From Chitinophaga pinensis (lineage in GTDB: Bacteria > Bacteroidota > Bacteroidia > UKL13-3), in the NCBI GenBank assembly GCA_945898275.1, contig CAMDHZ010000003.1, positions 62,001 through 126,000 on the forward strand: a DNA stretch of 64,000 nucleotides, in the 5' to 3' direction. Each line of letters starts with the position of its first letter. The stretch's first letter is position 1. This document shows positions 27,083-36,735 of the stretch, one piece after another. A program made the position numbers and the translations under genes. The notes under the pieces are model-generated. The model did no database searches. It was not told the DNA's origin and saw only the letters and a program-made list of their open reading frames with translations.

Positions 27083-28167
27083 ATATCTAAGGCTATTGCT
27101 GTTTCTTCTAAATATTTGCGTCCCCATTTCCTGCATGGCTCAAGATGGTTGCCTTCTGCCCATTCATTCCAGGCATTTATAAATATAAAGTTCTCTTCTT
27201 TTGAGTAAGGGTTGAACCTATTAATGACAGAAGTTAACCATTTCCCATACTTTTCTGGGGTGGCATTTTCAAAAATAATGGCTCCAGATTTTCTTCTAGC
27301 AGAATTATCCCATGATGGCGTAACGCAAGGATAAAACTTATAGTCTGGCCATTTCGCATTCACACATTTACTTACCAATTCATTGTAATCGTAAATCTTA
27401 TTTTCACCTAATTTGCTTTGGTTCAAACCAATCTTTGTCACTAATTTTTCGAGTAGAGTTGGCTTTCTTTGTTTGTACTTAATCGAGAAATCGGGTTGAA
27501 AATCTACGATTGCATCAAATCCATAAGAAGTTGGATTTACTTGAACATCATTGATACCCTTTACTGCTATTAAATACAAACCTGAAAAGCCATTTTTAAG
27601 GGCTAAATCTCTCCAAATCGAAGCAGTTACTGCAATATCAGGGAACAAGGCAGTTCTATAGATCATCAAAACTGGTTTCCCATCAATGTTAATATACCTA
27701 TTATCCTTAAAAAACCTAAGAAATTCTTCAAAGTGATTGATATCATCCTCTTTACTATATTTCTGTTCCAGCAGTACTTGATTGTTTTGCCCATCCCAAT
27801 TTCTCGTCCAGTTTTCGTTCGCCCAACAAATCATGAAAGGCAGATCCTCTTTTTTATTGCCAAGTTTTCTATCCAAAGGCTGATTAAGCACTTTTTTTCC
27901 TTGAAACCAATAATGATAATAACAAAATCCTGTCAAACCATAAATTTTTGCATATTCTTCTTGAGCCAATCGAGACTCTTCAAGTCTCAAATCGTAGAAT
28001 CCTAAATCGTCAGGCAACTGCGGTTGATAGTGTTTTTTAAACCTTGGTTTGGCTTGAGTAACATTTATCCACTCGGTAAAACCCTCTCCCCAGAATTCAT
28101 TGTTCTCTGGAATAGGGTGAAACTGAGGCAAATGAAAAGCGATTGCTCTTAATGTACTTTTTGTCAT
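27079..28167 (-). CDS. WbsX-like glycosyltransferase, paralogue 1
   Basis: A 362-residue member of the WbsX-like family found in O-antigen loci. Marks are AFHLPQFHPIPENNEFWGEG near the N-terminus, GFYDLRLEES, GFCYYHYWFQGKKVL, ICWANENWTRNWDG and, near the C-terminus, FIFINAWNEWAEGNHLEP. The fold resembles a TIM-barrel glycoside-hydrolase-like domain, with acidic residues in the NEW and NEWAEG motifs. The neighbouring gene 28164-29246 is a clear paralogue; starts and stops overlap by 4 bases. Proposed role: forming a glycosidic bond in the repeat unit, but the reaction of the family is not well established to my knowledge. Confidence 0.83.
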   Translation of the reverse strand: MTKSTLRAIAFHLPQFHPIPENNEFWGEGFTEWINVTQAKPRFKKHYQPQLPDDLGFYDLRLEESRLAQEEYAKIYGLTGFCYYHYWFQGKKVLNQPLDRKLGNKKEDLPFMICWANENWTRNWDGQNNQVLLEQKYSKEDDINHFEEFLRFFKDNRYINIDGKPVLMIYRTALFPDIAVTASIWRDLALKNGFSGLYLIAVKGINDVQVNPTSYGFDAIVDFQPDFSIKYKQRKPTLLEKLVTKIGLNQSKLGENKIYDYNELVSKCVNAKWPDYKFYPCVTPSWDNSARRKSGAIIFENATPEKYGKWLTSVINRFNPYSKEENFIFINAWNEWAEGNHLEPCRKWGRKYLEETAIALDI

Positions 28168-29246
28168 TTCTTAAAAACCTCCTTTACAACCTCTAAGTAT
28201 GCTGTTCCCTCTGAAATCGATGGCTCTAAAAAGTTACCCTCAGCCCATTCATTCCAAGCATTAATAAAAATAAAATTTTCGCTTTCAGGTCGGTTTTGTT
28301 TAATCAGTTCTTCTTTATCTTTTAAAAGATATTCTTTAAAAACTTCAGGTGTTTTATTAACAACCATAATCCCTTTGTTTCCTCTTCTAGGTGTGTTATC
28401 CCATCCAACTAAAGCACATGGAAAATACTTATGTAGCGGCCTTTTATCCATCAAAGCCTTTGCCTTGTCATAAGCATATATTTTATGAAATGGATTAAAA
28501 GAACCAAATTTCAAATTATTAATTGCTCTTTTAAAATTGAATTTTTCATTAAAGCTCAAAGGAAGAAACCCCAATTTTGGTTGAAAATTTAGCACATCAT
28601 CAAATCCTAATTCAAACAAATCTTTCAATTCAGAATGGGAATTAGAACCAACTAAATAAAGGTCATCAATGCCATTTTCTTTGGCAATTTCTCTGAACAT
28701 TTTTAATGTTTCTTTTATTCTGGGTATATGAGTTGGTCTATAGATGATAAATACTGGCTTATTATCAACTTTGATGTATCTGCTGTCTTTAAATACATTT
28801 ACAAGCCAATTCATGTGCATTTGGTCATCTAATTCACTATACTCTTGTTTAATTAGTATTTCAGTTTCCTCACCTAGCCAGCGACGACTCCAAGTTTCGT
28901 TTGCCCAACAAAGTAAAAACGGCAAATCCTCTTTTGGATTTTTTAACTTTCTATCTACTGGCTCATTTAACAATCGCTTTCCATTAAACCAATAATGATA
29001 AATACAAAAACCGTAGATACCAAACTCTTTTGCCATCGCTTCTTGCATCAACCTTGCTTCTTCAAGTCTTAAGTCGTAAAAGCCTGTAGAAGAAGGCAAA
29101 TTTGGTTGTTTATGCTTTTTAAATTGTGGTGAAGTTTTCGTAACATTTGTCCATTCTGTAAACCCTTTACCCCACCATGCATCATTTTCAGGTGTTGGAT
29201 GAAACTGTGGAAGATAAATTGCTAATGGTTTGATATTATTACTCAT
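28164..29246 (-). CDS. WbsX-like glycosyltransferase, paralogue 2
   Basis: A 360-residue WbsX-like protein, sister of the gene at 27079-28167. Parallel motifs are AIYLPQFHPTPENDAWWGKG, GFYDLRLEEARL, GFCIYHYWFNGKRLL, LCWANETWSRRWLG and FIFINAWNEWAEGNFLEP. The two are similar over their full length, so the pair is a tandem duplication kept intact. It begins right after the GT4 gene with no gap. The difference between the copies should determine which linkage each makes. Confidence 0.83.
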   Translation of the reverse strand: MSNNIKPLAIYLPQFHPTPENDAWWGKGFTEWTNVTKTSPQFKKHKQPNLPSSTGFYDLRLEEARLMQEAMAKEFGIYGFCIYHYWFNGKRLLNEPVDRKLKNPKEDLPFLLCWANETWSRRWLGEETEILIKQEYSELDDQMHMNWLVNVFKDSRYIKVDNKPVFIIYRPTHIPRIKETLKMFREIAKENGIDDLYLVGSNSHSELKDLFELGFDDVLNFQPKLGFLPLSFNEKFNFKRAINNLKFGSFNPFHKIYAYDKAKALMDKRPLHKYFPCALVGWDNTPRRGNKGIMVVNKTPEVFKEYLLKDKEELIKQNRPESENFIFINAWNEWAEGNFLEPSISEGTAYLEVVKEVFKK

Positions 29247-30410
29247 TTAAGCTAAAATTGATAAATATTCTTTTACACATTTTTCCATATTAAACTTTTC
29301 AAATGCAAGTTTTGATAGTTTAACTTTACTGTTTAAATAATCCAAATCAACAACATATTTTTCAATTAAATTGGCTAAGACTTTTGGATCAACTGGTATA
29401 CCCTTAACAGTTTCGATAATGTCTCCAGCAATTCCATCGGGTGTATTTAACATTTCTTCAATTGCTCCAACTGTGGTAGATATTACAGGCTTTCCCATAG
29501 CTAAGCATTCAATAACTGAGTTAGGAAGGCTTTCACCTTCAAAATAGGTAGGCAATAATCCTAACTTAGATCTTTTGATATAAGGAAAGACATTTTCTAT
29601 GTATCCAGGAATTTCAATAAAGTTATTTGATACATATTTATACCTAAAAGGGCTAACAAGATCACCCATCCCTATAAGGGTTAGCGAAACATTTAATCCT
29701 TTCTCCCGTAGCAAAAAAACAGCTTCTACAGCCTCATTCCACCCTTTTTGGGAAATTGCCCTAGAATGCAATAGAATATTAAAATCGTTCCTATCAGCAA
29801 TAACATCATTTTGGAAATCAGGCACTTCAAAACCATAAAAAATCCTTTTGGCCTTTTCAAATACCAAACCATTCGAGATAAAATTGTTTAGTTGCTCCTG
29901 AGTAGTATAAATTACTTTATCAAAACCTTTTGAATGCAATTGAAGCAATTCCTTTGTTTGTTCTGGATTGTTAATATAGTGAAACTCGTAGTGGCCATGT
30001 AAAGTCAAAACCAAATTTAGGTCTTTTAATTGTTCCTTTACTTTAATTAAGCTATTGTTTAGAAGAATAGCATGGCTATTAAAATTTTTTATTTGATTCC
30101 TCTTACAATACCTTTTAATTAAAAATTGTCTTAATAAATCTTGCAGATTTTGTACTTTCTTGTATTTCCCAAAAAACAAAAAAGTATTGATAAACTGTAG
30201 TAATCTTGCTATCCAATTTCTATCTGGTTGAAATAATGAAACCCAAGTAGAGAGTTCTTTTTTTTGAATTTTATTCTTAGAAACAAAGGTATTAAATTCC
30301 AAAAAATGAACCTCAATTGAGGATGCTAGACTATTTGCGAGTCTTATGGCAAACATCTCGGCCCCACCATCGTGAAAACTGTCAATGCCAATTAAAATCT
30401 TTGGGTTCAT
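29247..30410 (-). CDS. GT4 family glycosyltransferase
   Basis: A 387-residue GT-B transferase. The N-terminus has ILIGIDSFHDGGAEMFAIRL, the GGAE variant of the GT4 acceptor loop. The C-terminal domain has LLHSRAISQKGWNEAVEA, GYIENVFPYIKRSKLGLLP and YFEGESLPNSVIECLAMG, with the conserved glutamates. It is adjacent to the GT8-like gene with no gap on either side. Substrate unknown. Confidence 0.87.
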   Translation of the reverse strand: MNPKILIGIDSFHDGGAEMFAIRLANSLASSIEVHFLEFNTFVSKNKIQKKELSTWVSLFQPDRNWIARLLQFINTFLFFGKYKKVQNLQDLLRQFLIKRYCKRNQIKNFNSHAILLNNSLIKVKEQLKDLNLVLTLHGHYEFHYINNPEQTKELLQLHSKGFDKVIYTTQEQLNNFISNGLVFEKAKRIFYGFEVPDFQNDVIADRNDFNILLHSRAISQKGWNEAVEAVFLLREKGLNVSLTLIGMGDLVSPFRYKYVSNNFIEIPGYIENVFPYIKRSKLGLLPTYFEGESLPNSVIECLAMGKPVISTTVGAIEEMLNTPDGIAGDIIETVKGIPVDPKVLANLIEKYVVDLDYLNSKVKLSKLAFEKFNMEKCVKEYLSILA

Positions 30411-31415
30411 TTAAATGAAAATAGAAATATTGAATAATCTTTTAACTAGTTTTTTCAATTTAGAGATTTTAACCTCTTCAATTTGGGGTAAGACTTTATT
30501 TTGACTTGCCAAAATTGCATCGGTTTGCATAATAAGGTCAATGTTGGAATCTATTTGCTTTAAATGTTTCGCATAAGCTTCAAAAAAAGGCTTTAATAAT
30601 ACATCATGTCCCTTCCATATTTCGGTATTTGTTCCTTCTGTAAAATGTATAAATATGATCGGATACTCACCATTTATAGAGACATTTCCGTTGGCATCTG
30701 ACATTCTCTTACATTCGACTCTATTCCAATTTGAAACATTACATCCTTTATGCCTCAAAACACCAACTCCTTCAAAATAGCTATGAAAAATATCTAAATA
30801 CTTTTGATCATCATGAAAACCATTCTCTAATTTTTTCTCGCATGCTGTCAAACATAAATTTGCCCAATAGCGCATTATATCCCTACCTTCAATAGTTGAT
30901 CCAATGAATCCTCCATTGTAAATTCCATGCTTGAAATTATGTACAAAGTTAAACCAATCAAGCTTTGGGTCTAGTGAGCATCTCCAATGGGGTGAAAGTA
31001 AAACTTTATATTTTCCTAACTCATCAAACAAGAAATCTGGATTATTAAAAAAGTACAAATCAGAATCTAAATAAATAACTCTCCTGTTAATGTTTTTTTC
31101 TAGGAGATGATTAATTAAAACGGGTTTCATGGACCATCTAAACTCATCCCTATACTTCTGGTAATACTTTTCGTAAATTTGGTCGAACTGCATTCCGTTA
31201 AGTTCATCCATTAAAATTGGAATAAAAAATGGATGTAGTGTCCTTAATTTTTCAATTGTTTTTATGTTCAAATTTTCTTCAGCAAAAAAGGAGTGAAATT
31301 CAAAAGGCAATTTACTGTGTTGCAAAATTGATTCAAATAATGCAATTGCATGAGTCAAATGACTTTCAGTAATTATAGTTGTATAAGTATTAATAAATTT
31401 ATTATTAATAGCCAT
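30411..31415 (-). CDS. GT8-like (GT-A fold) glycosyltransferase
   Basis: A 334-residue protein with a nucleotide-diphospho-sugar transferase look. The metal-binding DxD is in RRVIYLDSDLYFF, preceded by EFRWSMKPVLINHLL, and followed by HGIYNGGFIGS, the acceptor-side segment of GT8-like enzymes. A late IFIHFTEGTN supplies the family's typical C-terminal His. It overlaps the next GT2 gene by 11 bases. It probably transfers a hexose from a UDP donor. Family assignment is good though not to a named gene. Confidence 0.75.
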   Translation of the reverse strand: MAINNKFINTYTTIITESHLTHAIALFESILQHSKLPFEFHSFFAEENLNIKTIEKLRTLHPFFIPILMDELNGMQFDQIYEKYYQKYRDEFRWSMKPVLINHLLEKNINRRVIYLDSDLYFFNNPDFLFDELGKYKVLLSPHWRCSLDPKLDWFNFVHNFKHGIYNGGFIGSTIEGRDIMRYWANLCLTACEKKLENGFHDDQKYLDIFHSYFEGVGVLRHKGCNVSNWNRVECKRMSDANGNVSINGEYPIIFIHFTEGTNTEIWKGHDVLLKPFFEAYAKHLKQIDSNIDLIMQTDAILASQNKVLPQIEEVKISKLKKLVKRLFNISIFI

Positions 31416-32337
31416 TGCTGTTTTTTAATTTCCTTAACACAAAGGCAATTTTCACTGAATTCAAAAAGCTTTTCCTTTCGATCCAAGCGAGAAAAATATT
31501 CTCTTTGTTTTTTATAATTACATTTCGAATTTGATGTATGAAATAGTTAAACTGGCTTAAACCTGTAGGCCATTTTTGAAAATTAATATAATTTAACTGA
31601 TGAATTCCTATATACCTAGCCATTAAGCTAGATTGGATTTCTTTTTTTGATATTTTGAGGTTAGAAATCATACAGACTAAACTTAGCTGCGGAAAAAATC
31701 CAATTAAATAATCAGCCTTTAGAACTTGATTACACAAAACTAAATCAGAAACTTCCAGATAATTTTGACCTTGCCAATCCTCGAGGTGTTTTCCGAAATT
31801 AAGGTAAAAATTATTTGAATAATTCTTTACTAATGCTGTTTTTAAAACGAGACCAGATCCTATAGGAGCAATACTTATCACAGGCAAATTGGAAATAACA
31901 GTTTGTTTTCCTTCAAGGTAGAACTTGTCATTTAAACTATAGTATAAGGAATGATCACCTTGTTCAAATTGAGGCTTTATGCTACCATAAAATGCGCCTA
32001 TGTATGGTTTATCATTAATAATGGTCAGTACTTGTGTTAAGTAATCTCTTTCTAAAAGCAAATTTTCTTCCAATAAAATTAAGTTATCACCGGTAGCATT
32101 TTCAATACCTTTAAATCTTGATTCCCCTAAACTCTTATTCAATGTATTTATTATTTGGCTTTGGGGTTGCCAACTTAAATCAATATTGTCTTCAGCTAAA
32201 AGTCTATCGCTATGATTAACAATTATTATTTCCCAATCTTTATAATTTAAATCTTGAAGTTTTAATGACAAGAGCAACCTTCTCAAATTAAATATTTGCT
32301 CTCGCTTTGTACTAATAATTACAGTAATACTAATCAT
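31405..32337 (-). CDS. GT2-like glycosyltransferase
   Basis: A 310-residue protein with GT-A features: TVIISTKREQIFNLRRLLLS at the N-terminus, WEIIIVNHSDR in place of the usual IVDDGS, and ILLEENLLLERDYL where the DxD equivalent is acidic but not classic. The middle section GSGLVLKTALVKNY and the later EDWQGQNYLEVSDLVL fit the acceptor half of the fold. The weaker metal motif makes it a divergent GT2 member, possibly inactive or with unusual donor. It overlaps both neighbours by 8-11 bases. Confidence 0.68.
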   Translation of the reverse strand: MISITVIISTKREQIFNLRRLLLSLKLQDLNYKDWEIIIVNHSDRLLAEDNIDLSWQPQSQIINTLNKSLGESRFKGIENATGDNLILLEENLLLERDYLTQVLTIINDKPYIGAFYGSIKPQFEQGDHSLYYSLNDKFYLEGKQTVISNLPVISIAPIGSGLVLKTALVKNYSNNFYLNFGKHLEDWQGQNYLEVSDLVLCNQVLKADYLIGFFPQLSLVCMISNLKISKKEIQSSLMARYIGIHQLNYINFQKWPTGLSQFNYFIHQIRNVIIKNKENIFLAWIERKSFLNSVKIAFVLRKLKNSNGY

Positions 32338-33445
32338 TTGTTAATTGCTGGATTTCTTTTGTTAATGCTTCTGCTATTTTAGTCCAATCTAAATTATCAT
32401 TAGCGTGTTTTCTAATTTCTTCTTTGTTAACTTTACCTTGTTGAATAAGATTTAGCCACTTGATTACTTCAGCTGCATGCTGCTCATGGTTACCAGGTTC
32501 GCAAAATGATGCAAATTCTGGGCTTAAATAATCACGAGTTCCACCAATGTCTGTTGTAACAACAGGGAGTCCACATGCAATTGCTTCATTCATTGCATTG
32601 TTTGCCGTTGAATCTATAAGCGGTAAAAACATTAAACTTGCTTCCTGATAAAGTTTAAGTAAATCTTCATTACTTAAATCTGCAAACCAACTGACCTCTT
32701 CATTTACAGAAATTTTTAAGAATTCTAACCTTTCTCTAGCATTCCATGGAACAACACAGTTTATTTTTAGGTTAGGTATTTCTTTCTTTATTAACCTTAT
32801 CGCCTTTTCAAAAGTTGAAATATCCCTCAACCAATGTCCAACAAACACAATTGCAGGTTGCTTTGGAAATTGATAATCGAGAGGTGGTTTGAAGAAATCC
32901 AACCTAACACCATGATTAATTTGATAAACTTTTGTTGAAGAAATCCCTTTAAAAAACTTAGTTTGTTCTGAACTCAAGGTAATGATTGCACCCAGTTTAG
33001 AAAACTCATTTAAATCTTTCCAATTAAGTTTGAACCAAGAAGGAGGTTGATGAACAAAAATTATGATTCTCTTTTTTAATTCATCAGGTAAACTATAAAA
33101 AACAGCCCCATATTGATTTTCAGAAAATGCTAAAAAAAGCAAGGCGTCTGGATTTAACGTAAATGATTGAACCAAACTACTTGCAGCTATTTCATGTTTA
33201 TACTGTACAAAAGGAGAAAGTGTTGGACGACCGTATGGAACCTGAGGCTTGTAAATTCTTAGTTTTTGCTTGATCCATTTATAGCTTTCCTTAGTTGGTT
33301 GCAAATCATAGTTAGATACAAAAACACTTTCAAAGTTATTATCATTTAGTTTTCCTAATTCAGTAAATAACGCATCAAAACCGCTTATAGATGTCATGTG
33401 ATTAAAAGATTCACGCATAAATAGAAACATTCGAATCTTTTTCAT
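32330..33445 (-). CDS. GT4 family glycosyltransferase
   Basis: A 371-residue GT-B protein. The N-terminal domain starts MKKIRMFLFMRESFNHMTSI. The C-terminal nucleotide-sugar domain has IVFVGHWLRDISTFEKAI, LMFLPLIDSTANNAMNEAIA and CGLPVVTTDIGGTRDYL, which is the GT4 donor site with the Glu in NEAIACG. It overlaps the GT2-like gene by 8 bases and lies 28 bases after another GT2 gene. Role: adding one sugar of the repeat unit. Confidence 0.87.
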   Translation of the reverse strand: MKKIRMFLFMRESFNHMTSISGFDALFTELGKLNDNNFESVFVSNYDLQPTKESYKWIKQKLRIYKPQVPYGRPTLSPFVQYKHEIAASSLVQSFTLNPDALLFLAFSENQYGAVFYSLPDELKKRIIIFVHQPPSWFKLNWKDLNEFSKLGAIITLSSEQTKFFKGISSTKVYQINHGVRLDFFKPPLDYQFPKQPAIVFVGHWLRDISTFEKAIRLIKKEIPNLKINCVVPWNARERLEFLKISVNEEVSWFADLSNEDLLKLYQEASLMFLPLIDSTANNAMNEAIACGLPVVTTDIGGTRDYLSPEFASFCEPGNHEQHAAEVIKWLNLIQQGKVNKEEIRKHANDNLDWTKIAEALTKEIQQLTND

Positions 33446-33473
33446 TTTAGCTCAAATATTTTAAATGAAAAAA

Positions 33474-34376
33474 TCAATTGCTCTCTATAAATTTAATTGC
33501 CTTTCTAAGGGCTAAACGTTCTGACAACAGCATAGATGCGTCAAATATTTTTCTTCCAACTATCATTTTTTTAAAATCCATAAAAAAACTTTTAAAAGAT
33601 TGCACATAAGGTCGCTTTTGAAATCTAACATGCTCTAGCAAGGAATTTGAATAAACATTATAAAATTTTCTTTTCAATAAGTATTTTCTAGATAAATGTT
33701 TTGTGGGTATATAGTGATACAGTTTTAAATTTGGAAATAATCCGTTATTATATCCTAAATCAATAGAAGTGTAAGCCATATCTACATCTTCCGAACACAT
33801 TTGAATTTTACCTTTCTTTCCTAAATTTTTCCTTACTGCACTTTCCGATGCAATTCTCTGGTAGTGTTCTGCAATATGCTTTCTGATAAACATTCCAGCG
33901 CCACCTGGCGTTGTTTCCCAAGTGTACTCTTTTGACATCCTTTTTTCAGCAATATACCTTGAACCTATCATTTCAATGTAAGGTAAAGCATATTGAGGAA
34001 CATCGACTTCAAATCTTGCAATTTGACTTCCTCCGAAGGATCCCAAATCTGGTAAATCATCAGCTATCTTTAAGCCATTAATTACATATTCAGAATCAAT
34101 TGGGGTATCATCATCTAAAAACAATAATAGATTCGCTTTAGCTTCAACTACTCCTCTCATCCTTGCCTTTGATAAACCTAATTCATTTTCTTCAATGATT
34201 CTCACTTTTGAATTTACCATTAAATTCGGAATCGCTTTTAACGAAATAGTTGAGCAGTTGTCTATCAACAATATCTCTAATAGCTTATCAATTCCTGTTT
34301 GTTGATTTAATGAATTTAAAACCAAATTTAATTTCTGCAAATCTGGATTGTGAGCGCAAATAATAATACTAAGCAT
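33474..34376 (-). CDS. GT2 family glycosyltransferase
   Basis: A 300-residue GT-A transferase with LSIIICAHNPDLQKLNLVLN at the start, ILLIDNCSTIS, and LLLFLDDDTPIDSEYV carrying the metal-binding aspartates. TTPGGAGMFIRKHIAEHY and SEDVDMAYTSIDLGY are the acceptor-side and ED motifs. It is 14 bases after the capsule-synthesis-type gene. The sugar transferred is unknown. Confidence 0.88.
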   Translation of the reverse strand: MLSIIICAHNPDLQKLNLVLNSLNQQTGIDKLLEILLIDNCSTISLKAIPNLMVNSKVRIIEENELGLSKARMRGVVEAKANLLLFLDDDTPIDSEYVINGLKIADDLPDLGSFGGSQIARFEVDVPQYALPYIEMIGSRYIAEKRMSKEYTWETTPGGAGMFIRKHIAEHYQRIASESAVRKNLGKKGKIQMCSEDVDMAYTSIDLGYNNGLFPNLKLYHYIPTKHLSRKYLLKRKFYNVYSNSLLEHVRFQKRPYVQSFKSFFMDFKKMIVGRKIFDASMLLSERLALRKAIKFIESN

Positions 34377-34390
34377 ATCTAAACTTTAAA

Positions 34391-35887
34391 TTAACCATAT
34401 AAGTTCTTTAAGCCACTTAATAATGTATTTGTCCAATGATTAAGTCTTGTATTCACAAAAAGTTTTGAATTGAACTCTAGGTCTGTGTGGTAACAATTCG
34501 CGCTAATTGATTTAATAAAATTCAAAGATTTTTCATAAGCGTTTTCATCTATGAAATTTCTATTAGGTGTATTTTCTAACAAATATTTTTTAAGCAAATC
34601 ATTGGATTTTATTTGATACACCCCTGGACCATTTAGATATGAGGCATATCCAAAAGCCAGAACCTTCTTTCCTCGAATCATTGCTTCAAGTCCTGCATTT
34701 CCAGTTATTGTCGCTATAAAATCACATTCATTTTGAAGCTTTTCAGAAGAAATCTCTATTGGAACCAAACTAACATTTGGCAATCGGCTAATCCAGTTGT
34801 AAAAAGTTCCTGGTCTAAAATTCTTATTTACATGGTGAATTTTAGAAAAGACTGAAGGATGTTCCTTAACTAGAATATGCCCATTACTTGGTAATGCATC
34901 GGACAAGAACTTTATTGCTTTCAATTGATTAACATATTCTCCTCCTCTTGGCATTGTGTTTAGTTCTGGCTGGTAATGTAAAGGAAAGAAAATCAGAGGG
35001 GATTTCTCTGCATAATTTTCATAGGCCACCGAATGTCCATAATTTCTATACAACTGATATTTTAATAGAGAACCATAAGGAGGTTCAAAACCAAATTGAA
35101 TAAATAAATTCCTTTGAAATTTACTTTTTATAAGTTCTCTAACGATTTCCTTTTTACTTTTAAAAAACTCTAACCCTTGCATGTATTGGGGTTCATACTT
35201 GTCTTTTGGAAAAGCTATTTTATTAATTACCTCTAAAGTTCTATCGAGTAGCTCCTTATCTTTAGGGATATTTGTTTCAATTTTATATAAAGACGAATGT
35301 GGTTTCCAATGTTCATCAACTAATGGCGTATCAAAACTTTGGGATAACGCACATTGATGTCTGAATAATCCCGAGCGAACCACAAAAGTTTTTATGTTAA
35401 AATGCTTAGCCAGCAAATACAACATATTTTCTAGCGAAGTTTGGGGTTCCAAGTAAAAAAACATCAAGCTAGGGTTGTGGGTATTTACAATATGATGCGC
35501 AATAGAAAAATCAAACATTAATCTAGTTTCACTTTCAATACTACCACCTTCAAAAGGTCCATATCTTTCAGTAATAGGCAAATATCTAGTAATATTTGGT
35601 CTTACTAATTTATCAAACAAAATATTATCAAAGGGTTCGGTCCATGTCTTTTCTATACTTCTTGGTCGAGAATAAATATTATATTTAATCCATTCTGCCC
35701 AAGTAGCAGGATTATTATAGTCCGAAATGCAGTACGATTTTACATCTTTTAAAGACTCATTTACTGTTTTCAAATCTCCATAATGTGTTACTATAGCATT
35801 CAGGTTTATGTTTAGGCTTTTTAACTTAAAAAATGTCTTTAACAATAACTCTTTTGGGAGGGTAGCATAACAAAATACTGCATTCAT
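34391..35887 (-). CDS. Capsule-synthesis-type (KpsC/KpsS-fold-like) glycosyltransferase
   Basis: A 498-residue soluble protein. The C-terminal half carries the features of the capsule polysaccharide synthesis family: FFPLHYQPELNTMPRGGEY, HILVKEHPSVFSK, and ECDFIATITGNAGLEAMIRG followed by KKVLAFGYASY. These are typical of Kdo-transferase-like GT-B enzymes in which HP and GxxG motifs bind CMP- or UDP-sugar. The N-terminal half has FFYLEPQTSLENMLYLLAKH. A CMP-activated acidic sugar is plausible as donor, given NeuB and cytidylyltransferases in the next module, but this is inference. Confidence 0.62.
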   Translation of the reverse strand: MNAVFCYATLPKELLLKTFFKLKSLNINLNAIVTHYGDLKTVNESLKDVKSYCISDYNNPATWAEWIKYNIYSRPRSIEKTWTEPFDNILFDKLVRPNITRYLPITERYGPFEGGSIESETRLMFDFSIAHHIVNTHNPSLMFFYLEPQTSLENMLYLLAKHFNIKTFVVRSGLFRHQCALSQSFDTPLVDEHWKPHSSLYKIETNIPKDKELLDRTLEVINKIAFPKDKYEPQYMQGLEFFKSKKEIVRELIKSKFQRNLFIQFGFEPPYGSLLKYQLYRNYGHSVAYENYAEKSPLIFFPLHYQPELNTMPRGGEYVNQLKAIKFLSDALPSNGHILVKEHPSVFSKIHHVNKNFRPGTFYNWISRLPNVSLVPIEISSEKLQNECDFIATITGNAGLEAMIRGKKVLAFGYASYLNGPGVYQIKSNDLLKKYLLENTPNRNFIDENAYEKSLNFIKSISANCYHTDLEFNSKLFVNTRLNHWTNTLLSGLKNLYG

Positions 35888-35900
35888 TTTTTATTCTTAG

Positions 35901-36731
35901 TTACGAATGAGGTTCAAAATCAGACTGAATAAATCCTCTCCCTAATTTCTCTAGATGTGTGTTTACCCATTTCAAGGAAGTCTCATCCAACAGGGATAAT
36001 AAATCTTTGTCTAAAAATTCACTAAAATAGGCAACAAGTTCATCAGCATAACTATAATAACAAGTTCCATTAGAACCTGGAATTTCATTAATTATCCCTT
36101 TTGAAATGGCTGCTAATCTTATATCGTAATCATATGAAATTCTAAACTGTTTTGGCTTTACATGATATTCAAAATCAACTTCAAAGTTTTGACCATTATC
36201 AACAATGGTGCCTTTAAACCTTTTAACATATCTATATAATGGCGTTCCAAAAAGAGACTCTGCATAATGAACGAATGTTATGCTATTTCTTAATGATGCC
36301 CCAAACCAAACAATTATACCTTTACGCTCGGTAAGTTTTGCAAATACAGATTCCGAACCAAAAGCTTTAAATTTATTTGAAATATCAGGATTTATCATTT
36401 GTGGCTTTGCAGTATTTTCGAGTCCACAAATTGAAAACACAGGCTCATTAGTTCTCCAATTAGAAGTTTTTCTAAAATGTTCACTAAGCAGTCCAATTTG
36501 GGAAGGATCGTTTTGAACATCATAAATTCCCTCATTTGTAAAACGGTAACTAAAAACCGGCATCCAAATATCTCTCCCATCTGCCAAATTTTTACATACA
36601 GACAATAAATCATCTAAAGTTGCATTTACATCCTTCCTTCTATCCACTAAGTGCAAGACCCTTTTTATGTCGGTATGAAAAAAAACAGGACCATCATTTA
36701 ACAATCTTGGGAGTTTAATATCCAGACTCAT
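35901..36731 (-). CDS. AAC(3)-like N-acyltransferase
   Basis: A 276-residue member of the aminoglycoside 3-N-acetyltransferase-like family, which in surface-glycan loci acylates amino sugars rather than antibiotics. Marks are FFHTDIKRVLHL, WMPVFSYRF, a modified RTNEPVFSI segment (canonical members have an arginine-rich stretch with HP and S), and TFVHYAESLFGTPLYR, where the family has a conserved His and Glu. It sits 4 bases after an adenylating ligase gene and close to an acyl carrier protein gene, so an ACP-bound acyl group is a likely donor instead of acetyl-CoA. Family call moderate to good. Confidence 0.72.
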   Translation of the reverse strand: MSLDIKLPRLLNDGPVFFHTDIKRVLHLVDRRKDVNATLDDLLSVCKNLADGRDIWMPVFSYRFTNEGIYDVQNDPSQIGLLSEHFRKTSNWRTNEPVFSICGLENTAKPQMINPDISNKFKAFGSESVFAKLTERKGIIVWFGASLRNSITFVHYAESLFGTPLYRYVKRFKGTIVDNGQNFEVDFEYHVKPKQFRISYDYDIRLAAISKGIINEIPGSNGTCYYSYADELVAYFSEFLDKDLLSLLDETSLKWVNTHLEKLGRGFIQSDFEPHS

Positions 36732-36735
36732 GTGA

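Noticed and set aside
27083-27136. Extended N-terminus of the GT2 gene from the ATG at 27136
   Set aside because: It would overlap the WbsX-like gene by 58 bases; the GT2 strand begins directly after the TTG at 27082.
35901-36731. Aminoglycoside resistance gene
   Set aside because: AAC(3)-like fold but located between a ligase/ACP set and capsule genes, and with altered motif residues; sugar acylation is more likely.
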